From positions 1 to 12,380 of the forward strand of contig CAKUFI010000075.1 of NCBI GenBank assembly GCA_934647305.1: a stretch of 12,380 nucleotides of DNA, in the 5' to 3' direction. Origin of the DNA: an uncultured Clostridia bacterium. GTDB taxonomy: Bacteria; Bacillota; Clostridia; Christensenellales; Aristaeellaceae. The position numbers were made by a program, and so were the translations under genes. Below are positions 7,082-12,380 of this stretch, in pieces (the stretch's first letter is position 1; every line of letters starts with the position of its first letter). The notes under the pieces were generated by a model. The model had not been told where the DNA came from. It ran no database searches and saw nothing but the letters and a program-made list of their open reading frames with translations.

Positions 7082-7252
7082 ATGGCATACGTAATTAAGG
7101 ACGACTGCATTGCTTGCGGCGCTTGCGCGGCGGGCTGCCCCGTGGACGCGATCTCTGAGGGCGATGGCAAGTACGTGATTGACGCGGATCTGTGCGTGAG
7201 CTGCGGCGCTTGCGCCGAAACTTGCCCGGTTGGCGCTCCTGAAGAGGCCTAA
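7082..7252 (+). CDS. Clostridial-type 2[4Fe-4S] ferredoxin
   Basis: A 56-residue low-potential electron carrier. Two CxxCxxCxxxCP motifs are complete: Cys9, Cys12, Cys15, Cys19 and Cys38, Cys41, Cys44, Cys48. Each cluster is made from three cysteines of one motif and one of the other. Length and the two-fold repeat are those of classic clostridial ferredoxins, which serve pyruvate:ferredoxin oxidoreductase, hydrogenase or Rnf in anaerobes. AAGGAGGTG (7066-7074) lies upstream of ATG 7082, with 9 bases between GGAGG and the start. It has its own promoter and a strong terminator, so it is probably a highly expressed single gene. Its redox partners are not in the window. Confidence 0.97.
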   Translation: MAYVIKDDCIACGACAAGCPVDAISEGDGKYVIDADLCVSCGACAETCPVGAPEEA

Positions 7253-7276
7253 GGTCTGTTTCAATTCAGTCAAATC

Positions 7277-7318
7277 CAGAATCCCTGGCAGTGTATGCTG
7301 CCAGGGATTCTGTGTTTT
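7277..7318 (+). terminator. Rho-independent terminator of the ferredoxin gene
   Basis: A perfect 15-bp stem (7277-7291 with 7298-7312) with loop TGTATG is followed by TGTTTT. It begins 25 bases after the stop codon and separates the ferredoxin from the repeat block. Confidence 0.85.
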
Positions 7319-7419
7319 CATACATGGGCGGGCAGCCGCAGCGGCGCTGCCGCCGCCCGCCAAGGGAGGGGCACGCCCCTCCCTCGAGCTCCTACCCCAT
7401 CCGCGCGCTGCGCGGGCAC

Positions 7420-7446
7420 GGCGCACATTCCGTTGGAATGTGCGCC
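7420..7446 (+). repeat. Palindrome flanking the repeat body, left copy
   Basis: A perfect inverted repeat, GGCGCACATTCC, loop GTT, then the complement. The same 25-base core recurs without a mismatch at 7851-7876, so the body of repeat copy 4 is bracketed by two identical palindromes about 430 bases apart. Confidence 0.85.
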
Positions 7447-7696
7447 CAGCTTGTCAAAAAAGTTTTGACAAGCTGGTGGACGGGGAAGCAGGCTCCCCCG
7501 CCACTACCACCCTCTCCAATTTTTGCTAAAATCCAAAAGATTTTCGGGCGCAAAAACTGCAGGGAAACGCTTTTTTCTCTGGAAAATGGGATTTTCCGGC
7601 GCAAAAAGCGCCCCGTGCCCACGCTGTATATTTGCACTGCCCGAGTCGGCAATGCCGACAGGAGTTTTCCGGGGAATCCCGGAAAATCGGAGAAAT

Positions 7697-7721
7697 CAGC
7701 CGCTCCAATTTATGGCGGCTG
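7697..7721 (+). other. Conserved-loop hairpin in repeat copy 4
   Basis: A 7-bp stem (CAGCCGC with GCGGCTG) carries the 11-base loop TCCAATTTATG. Nine of 11 loop bases equal those at 1396-1430, although the stem sequence is unrelated. Confidence 0.75.
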
Positions 7722-7850
7722 GTTTCGTGTCCTGTCCGGCGGCAGCAGGTGGCAGTCGGCCCTGCCGACCGGCAGCAATTGGAACCGGGCACTGCCCGGT
7801 CGAAAGGGCTGCGGCCCTCTCGAGCTCTCCCGAGTTTTTTGACAGTCTGA

Positions 7851-7876
7851 GCGCACATTCCGTTGGAATGTGCGCC
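7851..7876 (+). repeat. Palindrome flanking the repeat body, right copy
   Basis: Same palindrome as at 7420-7446 (GCGCACATTCC, loop GTT, complement). It directly adjoins the A-run that serves as the T-tract of the minus-strand terminator at 7877-7922. Confidence 0.85.
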
Positions 7877-7922
7877 AAAAAAATGCCCTGAGCCGGAAAC
7901 AGCAACGTTTCCGGCTCAGGGC
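7877..7922 (-). terminator. Rho-independent terminator of the AAA+-like gene
   Basis: On the minus strand a perfect 16-bp stem (7885-7900 with 7907-7922, 6-base loop) is followed by A then seven T. It lies 44 bases after the stop codon of the minus-strand gene. Confidence 0.9.
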
Positions 7923-7965
7923 TTGGGGACGCGAGGGCGTTGTACGCTTCCGCAAAAGGCTCCGA

Positions 7966-10449
7966 TCAGCTAAACGCGGGGACGGGCAGCGGCGCGTCGA
8001 GCAGCGCCAGGCAGCGCGGCATATCAACGAACAGCGCGGACACGTCTCGCAGCGCATCCAGGCGCGCGCTGGCCAGCACGACGGGCATCACGCGCTGAGA
8101 AAGCGCGTAGTCGAGCACCTGCATCGGCTGGGCGGTCATCAGCGGGATGGCGGCGGCGCAGTAGGCATAGGTATCGCTCAGACTGCGGCGGCTGAGCAGC
8201 ACGCCGCGCTCGGCGAGCCTTTTGCGCAGGGTCTGCATGCGCTCGCGCACCTCGCCGGGCACCTCCTGCGAAGGCGCGAACAGCCTGGTCAGCGCGGCCA
8301 GGGACAGCGCAGCCTCAGGCGCGGGCAGCTGCGGCCGGTCAAGGCGCCACTCGGTCTCCGGCGAAGGGGCCTTCAGGCGAATCGTCCAGGCATGGTCGAG
8401 CACCCGTTCGGTCAGCGGCAGGCCATAGCCCGCCTCGCACAGGGTCATGACCACGCGCAGCTCCTCGCCCAGCGGGATCGTTTCGCTCGGCGTGTGCAGT
8501 GCCTGAGGCGCGCCGGCCTCGCCCAGATTCAGCAGCTCGGCGGCGTAGTAGTCGATGGGCGCGCGGTTGGCCTCGTCCAGCTGCAGCAGCGTGGGGGTCT
8601 GGCCGTCGCGAAGGCGCAAAAGAGAGCGCAGCTCGCCCAGCCTGACCAACGGCACGCCGGTCGGGGAAACCGCCTCGATCTCGTCGCCCAGGCGGCGGAT
8701 ATCGGGCGAAACAGTCATCTCAAAGAAGCGGCTGCCGTCGCGAAGGCCCAGCGCCGCGGCCAGGGTGCGTCCAAAAAGCTCCCTGTCGCTGCCCTCGGGG
8801 CCGCTGAGCAGCAGAATCCTGCCCTGCGCCAGGCACACCAGCAGGTTGACCGCCTCGTCGTTGGACAGCGGAATGCCGGCCTGCTCGAAGCGCACGCGCA
8901 GATCGCAGATCGCCTCGCCCGCACTGGGCTCACAGGTTTTGGCCCTGACCGGGCGGGTTTCCTGGCCGTAGACCAGGGCGGTCAGCATGTCGCGCGCGCG
9001 GCCTTCCATCAGCTGATCGCTCAGCTTGCGGTCGAGTTGCTTGTTGACGAGGCTGGTCAGCGCCGCGCCGGCCTGGGCTGCGGCCTCCTTCGCGCGCTGT
9101 GCCTCGGCCTGCGCCGTTTCCTGTTCGCCGCGCAGCATCTCCAGCCGGCCATTGAGCTCGGCCAGTTCCTTTTTACGGGTCTCCTCCAGCTCCCGCAGCA
9201 GCTCGCTCCGGGTATCCTGGCGGTTCTTTTTCAGCTTGTCGATGTCGCACAGCAGCTTCAGGCGATCGGCCTCAAGCTGCGCCAGCTTTTCCTCGCCGAT
9301 GCGCAGGGAACGCGCCTGAGAGGCGTTCTCGCCGCCGGTCAGGCCCAGCAGCTTGTCCATGTCGCCCAGCTTCAGCAGCGCCTCTACCAGGCTCACGCGC
9401 GCCTCAGGCAGCTCCCAGACCGCGCGCACCGCGTCCATCGCCTGCTCAAGCGGGTTGCTCGCCGGCACGGACTGCGCATCGCCGGGCACCGGATGGCCCA
9501 GCTGATCCACGCGGGAGCGCCGCCACATGTCGTCCAGCACCTCCTTGATGCTGGGGCCGCGGCGGGGATTGAAGCCGCACTGCTCGTCGGCCTCGCGCGC
9601 CTTGCCCACGCGGGGAGAGGGCGTGGACTGCAGCCAGGGCTTGGGCTCCTCCTTTTTCTCGCGGACGGGACGCTCGACGCGCTCCGGTCTTTCGGGACGT
9701 TCGGGCCGCTCGGTGCGCTCCACAGGCCGCTCAGGGCGCTCTGCGGGCCGCTCAGGGACGGGCGAGATGACGGGGGCGGGAGTGAGCTCCTCGCTGGTTT
9801 CGACCGCCTTGACGGGCTCCTGAGCCGCCTTCACGCCGAAGCGCGCCAGGTCAACCAGTATGCGCCGGGGCGTGCAGTCCTCGACCTCTACGTCGAACAG
9901 GCAGCTCGAAAGCGCCTCCATCGGCTGCTCAACCGGCACGGCGTTGTCGGAAAGCAGCCTCGCGCCCATCTCCTGCATCTCCCAGCGGTACAGGCCCACC
10001 AGCCGCCCCTTTTGCGTCAGGGCGACGTAGGGCGTGCCCGGCCGGGGGATCAGCCGCTCGCCCGGCGCGCCCTCCGCCTCGATCACCTCGGCCAGCGTGG
10101 CGGGCGTGGTGGCGAAGACCACGTCGGAGTACATGATGTAGGCGTTTCGGTCGCCGATCTCGGCGGAGTGGTTTTTGTTCGGGCGAATCTTGTCGTTGTC
10201 GCCCGGATGCGCCCTCAGGTCGAGCAGGCAGTAGCTGCCCAGCTCGCGCATGCGGGTCTTAAAGTGGCTCAGCTCGTTTTTGTCCGGCACAATCCGGATG
10301 TAGCCGTCGTCCTGATACTCTTCTCTCACGTTTTCCGCGCGGCTGAAGGTTTCACCGTCCTGAATGATCAGCGGACGCACCCTGAAATAGAACTTTTGCG
10401 GGTTGTCCTCCTGTAGAAAGCCGATCGTGAGCTTTCCGGGTAATATCAT
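7966..10449 (-). CDS. AAA+-like (MoxR/McrB-type) protein of unknown function, degenerate ATPase motifs
   Basis: An 827-residue protein that I do not recognise as a named family. Residues 1 to about 210 form a folded N-terminal region without a known motif. About 231-271 is a Pro-Glu-Arg repeat, about 385-464 is a charged heptad-like coiled coil, and about 525-720 is an AAA+ core. The core has a clear Walker B, TLLQLDEANRA (Asp625, Glu626), as in MoxR and McrB ATPases. The P-loop reads SGPEGSDRELF (549-559), so the GK[ST] step is GSDRE, without the lysine and the Ser/Thr. The sensor-1 part reads VVMTLCEAGYG where MoxR has an ATQNP-like motif, and LDHA replaces LDRF of the arginine finger. It may therefore bind nucleotide weakly or act as a scaffold. 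The start is ATG 10449: GGGAGG (complement of 10457-10462) lies 7 bases upstream, between it and an earlier in-frame ATG at 10467 that has no ribosome site. It is a single gene with its own promoter and terminator. There is no signal peptide or membrane segment. Confidence 0.8.
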   Translation of the reverse strand: MILPGKLTIGFLQEDNPQKFYFRVRPLIIQDGETFSRAENVREEYQDDGYIRIVPDKNELSHFKTRMRELGSYCLLDLRAHPGDNDKIRPNKNHSAEIGDRNAYIMYSDVVFATTPATLAEVIEAEGAPGERLIPRPGTPYVALTQKGRLVGLYRWEMQEMGARLLSDNAVPVEQPMEALSSCLFDVEVEDCTPRRILVDLARFGVKAAQEPVKAVETSEELTPAPVISPVPERPAERPERPVERTERPERPERPERVERPVREKKEEPKPWLQSTPSPRVGKAREADEQCGFNPRRGPSIKEVLDDMWRRSRVDQLGHPVPGDAQSVPASNPLEQAMDAVRAVWELPEARVSLVEALLKLGDMDKLLGLTGGENASQARSLRIGEEKLAQLEADRLKLLCDIDKLKKNRQDTRSELLRELEETRKKELAELNGRLEMLRGEQETAQAEAQRAKEAAAQAGAALTSLVNKQLDRKLSDQLMEGRARDMLTALVYGQETRPVRAKTCEPSAGEAICDLRVRFEQAGIPLSNDEAVNLLVCLAQGRILLLSGPEGSDRELFGRTLAAALGLRDGSRFFEMTVSPDIRRLGDEIEAVSPTGVPLVRLGELRSLLRLRDGQTPTLLQLDEANRAPIDYYAAELLNLGEAGAPQALHTPSETIPLGEELRVVMTLCEAGYGLPLTERVLDHAWTIRLKAPSPETEWRLDRPQLPAPEAALSLAALTRLFAPSQEVPGEVRERMQTLRKRLAERGVLLSRRSLSDTYAYCAAAIPLMTAQPMQVLDYALSQRVMPVVLASARLDALRDVSALFVDMPRCLALLDAPLPVPAFS
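9637..9759 (-). repeat. Coding low-complexity Pro-Glu-Arg repeat
   Basis: Inside the AAA+-like gene, about 40 codons read as repeats of ERPERP and ERPVER, made from degenerate CGCTC/GGCCGCTC units on the plus strand. It is probably a flexible charged linker between the N-terminal region and the coiled coil. Repeat number may vary between strains. Confidence 0.75.
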
Positions 10450-10506
10450 TTTTGTTCCTCCCAACATTTTTGCGGCAGAAAATGCCGTTGCTGCTTTAAC
10501 TCTTCA

Positions 10507-10535
10507 ATTATAATCAAGTTTTGCCGTTTCGTCAA
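10507..10535 (-). promoter_or_regulatory. Sigma-A-type promoter of the AAA+-like gene
   Basis: On the minus strand TTGACG (complement of 10530-10535) and TATAAT (complement of 10507-10512) are 17 bases apart, which is near-consensus. The leader to the ATG is about 50 bases and holds a small GCGGCA/TGCCG-type hairpin. The rest of the 10450-10658 gap holds only this promoter and the terminator of the next gene. Confidence 0.85.
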
Positions 10536-10598
10536 GTCGAAAATCAACATTTCGATAAAAAAGTCTTTACACCTGTCCGGAAAAGGCCTTTTTCACGC

Positions 10599-10630
10599 AA
10601 AAAGCCGGCGATTCGATGCCGAACCGCCGG
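10599..10630 (-). terminator. Rho-independent terminator of the DUF1846 gene
   Basis: On the minus strand CCGGCG-G-TTCG pairs with CGAA-T-CGCCGG (one G-T pair, loop GCAT) and is followed by CTTTTTG. It lies 28 bases after the stop codon. Confidence 0.85.
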
Positions 10631-10658
10631 AAAACGCGTGTAGTTTGTCGAGAAAAGA

Positions 10659-12143
10659 TTACTTTTTGTGATACAGCTTCTTGGTCTGATACTTGGCCTC
10701 GCAGGTCAGGTTCACGCCCAGCTTGCGGAAGGTCGCGTCGTCTACACTGGAGAGGATGACCGTGGAGTGCGCCTCGCAGCCGCGCAGCTTCTCCAGCTGC
10801 TTCATGGCCAGTTCGGCCACCGGCGAGGACACCGCGCAGATGGACAGCGCCACCAGGATCTCATCGGTGTGCAGGCGGGGGTTGTGGTTGCCCAGGTGGT
10901 GGATCTTGAGATCCTGAATGGGCTCGATGATGCAGGGCGAGAGCAGGTCAAGCTGATCGTCGATGCCGCCCAGCGCCTTGAGCGCGTTGAGCAGGAGCGC
11001 GGAGGAAGCGCCCAGCAGGCGGCTGTTCTTGCCGGTGACGATCCGGCCGTCGGGCAGCTCGAGCGCGGCGGCAGGGCCCTGCGTGCGCTCCTCGACCGCC
11101 TTGGCCGCGGCCACGACCGAGCGCATCTGGGTCGAAATGCCCGACTGGTTCATCAGCAGCTCGATCTTGCGCAGCGCGGTCTCCTCAAACACGCCGTTGA
11201 GCACGCCGCACTTGGTGTGATAATACCGGCGGATGATCTCCTGGAACGAGGCCTCGCGGCAGGCGTCGTCGTCGATGATGCAGTAGCCGGCCATGTTCAC
11301 GCCCATGTCGGTGGGCGACTTATAGGGCGAAGAGCCCTGAATCCGCTCGAAGATTGCGTTGAGCACCGGGAAGATCTCCACGTCGCGGTTGTAGTTGACC
11401 GTGGTCTTGCCATAGGCCTCCAGGTGCCACGGGTCGATCATGTTCACGTCGTTCAGGTCGGCGGTCGCGGCCTCGTAGGCCAGGTTCACCGGATGCCTCA
11501 GCGGCAGATTCCAGATCGGGAAGGTCTCGAACTTGGCATAGCCCGCCTTCACGCCGCGCTTGTTCTCGTGGTACAGCTGCGACAGGCAGGTGGCCATCTT
11601 GCCGCTGCCCGGGCCGGGGGCGGTCACCACCACCAGCTCGCGCGAGGTCTCAATATAGTCGTTGCGGCCGTAGCCCTCGTCGCTGACGATCAGCTGCACG
11701 TTGGTCGGATATCCCTCGATCGGGTAATGGCGATAGGTCTTCACGCCCAGGTGCTCCAGCTGCTTCATGAACGCGTCGGCGGCGGGCTGGCCCTGATACT
11801 GCGTCACCACCACGCTGCCCACGTACAGCTCCACGCCACGGAACGCGTCGATCAGGCGCAGCACCTCCGAATCATACGTGATGCCGATGTCGCCGCGCAC
11901 CTTGTTCGTCTCGATCGCGTCCGCGTTGACCGCGATCACGACCTCCGCCTTGTCCTTCAGCTGAAGCAGCATCGATAGCTTGCTGTCCGGCTTGAAGCCC
12001 GGCAGCACCCGCGAGGCATGATGGTCGTCAAACAGCTTTCCGCCAAACTCCAGGTACAGCTTCCCGCCAAACTGCTCGATCCGCTTCGCAATCTGCTCGG
12101 ACTGCATGCTGATGTACTTCTCGTTGTCAAATCCAATCCGCAC
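10659..12143 (-). CDS. DUF1846 (UPF0371) family protein
   Basis: A 494-residue cytoplasmic protein of the DUF1846 family, which is common in Firmicutes and has no settled function. The N-terminal RIGFDNEKYISMQS and FGGKLYLEFGGKLFDDHHASRVLPGF (about 24-50) are the family signature. A glycine-rich P-loop-like motif, APGPGSGKMATC, lies at about 175-186 (Lys182). Further conserved-looking blocks are NLPLRHPVNLAYEAATADL and SPTDMGVNMAGY. The start is a GTG at 12143, because GAGGAGG lies 8 bases upstream and the family begins M-x-I-G-F-D-N-E-K-Y. An ATG at 12230 would begin near the -10 box and inside the leader hairpin. It is transcribed alone, with its own promoter and terminator. The family call is firm; the function is unknown. 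Confidence 0.9.
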   Translation of the reverse strand: MRIGFDNEKYISMQSEQIAKRIEQFGGKLYLEFGGKLFDDHHASRVLPGFKPDSKLSMLLQLKDKAEVVIAVNADAIETNKVRGDIGITYDSEVLRLIDAFRGVELYVGSVVVTQYQGQPAADAFMKQLEHLGVKTYRHYPIEGYPTNVQLIVSDEGYGRNDYIETSRELVVVTAPGPGSGKMATCLSQLYHENKRGVKAGYAKFETFPIWNLPLRHPVNLAYEAATADLNDVNMIDPWHLEAYGKTTVNYNRDVEIFPVLNAIFERIQGSSPYKSPTDMGVNMAGYCIIDDDACREASFQEIIRRYYHTKCGVLNGVFEETALRKIELLMNQSGISTQMRSVVAAAKAVEERTQGPAAALELPDGRIVTGKNSRLLGASSALLLNALKALGGIDDQLDLLSPCIIEPIQDLKIHHLGNHNPRLHTDEILVALSICAVSSPVAELAMKQLEKLRGCEAHSTVILSSVDDATFRKLGVNLTCEAKYQTKKLYHKK

Positions 12144-12186
12144 GGCCTGTTCCTCCTCAGTCCTCGTCCTTCGTTCCGCTCTACAC

Positions 12187-12221
12187 ACACAAAGGGGCGC
12201 CGCACACTCGCGGCCCGCCCC
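12187..12221 (-). promoter_or_regulatory. GC-rich leader hairpin followed by T-rich run, possible attenuator
   Basis: In the roughly 90-base untranslated leader of the DUF1846 gene, GGGGCG (complement of 12216-12221) pairs with CGCCCC (complement of 12194-12199), with a CCGC/GCGG inner stem. It is followed by TTTGTGTGTGT. This resembles a weak intrinsic terminator upstream of the start codon. No antiterminator structure or ligand domain was recognised. Confidence 0.4.
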
Positions 12222-12239
12222 AAAAATCACCTAATATAT

Positions 12240-12268
12240 ATTATGCCCCTATTCCCCCGCGCTGTCAA
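12240..12268 (-). promoter_or_regulatory. Sigma-A-type promoter of the DUF1846 gene
   Basis: On the minus strand a consensus TTGACA (complement of 12263-12268) and CATAAT (complement of 12240-12245) are 17 bases apart. The spacer is G-rich. Confidence 0.8.
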
Positions 12269-12303
12269 CTGCTGTTTCGTTACTACTCGCGCCGCAGAGA
12301 AAA

Positions 12304-12380
12304 GTGGACGGGGAAGCAAGCTCCCCGGCCAGGTGCCGCGGCTCAAATCTACGATTTGAGCCGTCGGCAGTTTCGCCAAA
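12304..12380 (+). repeat. Hairpin-array part of intergenic mosaic repeat, copy 5 (cut by window end)
   Basis: It begins with the GGGG-AAGCAAGC-CCCC hairpin, then the 11-bp hairpin at 12339-12363 (loop TAC), and ends in TTTCGCCAAA. From 12308 to the window end it is the reverse complement of about 55-127, with only about two mismatches seen by eye. The body would lie to the right of the window. Confidence 0.82.

Larger units (their letters stand above)
7328..7876 (+). repeat. Intergenic mosaic repeat, copy 4 (most complete)
   Basis: No gene is seen in the roughly 640-base gap. The upstream hairpin array is: 7328-7362 GC-rich; 7364-7383 (GGGAGGGG/CCCCTCCC); CTCGAGCTC; 7401-7416; 7420-7446 (12-bp stem, loop GTT); 7446-7476 (perfect 14-bp stem, loop AAG); and the GGGG-AAGCAGGC-CCCC hairpin at 7476-7503. 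The box CCACCCTCTCCA (7507-7518) opens the body, which aligns with 1237-1475. It has AAAATC/GATTTT and GGAAAAT/ATTTTCC hairpins, CCCACGCTGT, TCGGC/GCCGA, a 9-bp hairpin (7665-7686), the conserved-loop hairpin (7697-7721) and the box GGCGGCAGCAGGTGG (7738-7752). Hairpins at 7755-7769, 7784-7800 and 7805-7818 follow, then a second CTCGAGCTC and a second copy of the 7420 hairpin at 7851-7876. Confidence 0.82.

Noticed and set aside
7820..7840. Terminator at CTCG...CGAG followed by six T on the plus strand
   Set aside because: The stem is only four base pairs and lies within the repeat; it is too weak to call by itself.
7328..7876. CRISPR array or integron attC array
   Set aside because: The modules are different hairpins without constant repeat-spacer periodicity, no Cas or integrase gene is present, and no attC core sites were recognised.
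7870..10416. Long open frame on the plus strand opposite the AAA+-like gene
   Set aside because: It is a GC-rich shadow with no ribosome site and low-complexity Arg/Gln/Leu/Ala-rich protein, and it starts inside a terminator.
10450..10467. Earlier in-frame ATG (10467) for the AAA+-like gene
   Set aside because: It would place the GGGAGG ribosome site inside the coding region and has no ribosome site of its own.
12144..12230. Upstream ATG (12230) for the DUF1846 gene
   Set aside because: It lies about ten bases after the -10 box, inside the leader, and the added residues are not part of the family; the GTG at 12143 has a proper ribosome site.
1..12380. Composite transposon bounded by the terminal inverted repeats
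   Set aside because: No transposase or recombinase lies between them, housekeeping genes fill the interior, and further copies occur inside.

Overview
The window reads as GC-rich chromosomal DNA from an uncultured low-complexity-rich Gram-positive anaerobe, most likely a Clostridia-type gut or rumen Firmicute. The evidence is strong GGAGG ribosome sites, sigma-A-like promoters that all have a 17-base spacer, Rho-independent terminators, a 56-residue clostridial 2[4Fe-4S] ferredoxin, and the Firmicute gene order darA-holB-ricT. Nothing looks like a phage, plasmid or transposase gene.

Layout. Left part (plus strand): a KDPG/KHG aldolase fused to a VOC-like domain, a tandem class II aldolase-like protein and a cytoplasmic GH27 alpha-galactosidase form a small carbohydrate cluster. 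Middle (plus strand): the c-di-AMP receptor DarA, the DNA polymerase III delta-prime subunit HolB (stop and start overlap by one base) and the Fe-S protein RicT form an operon with its own promoter, followed by a ferredoxin with its own promoter and a strong terminator. Right part (minus strand): two separately transcribed genes, an 827-residue AAA+-like protein of unknown function with degenerate nucleotide-handling motifs, and a DUF1846 (UPF0371) protein. Each has a promoter and a terminator.

The most unusual content is non-coding. Five copies or fragments of one mosaic, hairpin-rich repeat family sit in the intergenic spaces (about 1-150, 1221-1600, 4109-4330, 7328-7876 and 12304-12380). 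Flanking modules are strings of perfect hairpins, mostly with very short loops. Two copies share a common body, and three share a downstream half. In all three, a hairpin at the same place keeps an 11-base loop (T-Y-N-R-A-T-N-T-A-T-G) closed by C-G, while the stem sequence is completely different yet still paired. This is covariation, and it points to a structure kept by selection, either an RNA or a protein-bound DNA hairpin. The two ends of the window carry nearly identical copies in inverted orientation.

The genes work together only in blocks: sugar-acid, fuculose-type and alpha-galactoside catabolism on the left; nucleotide signalling, replication and RNA maturation in the middle; an uncharacterised ATPase-like protein on the right. 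No functional link between the blocks is visible.
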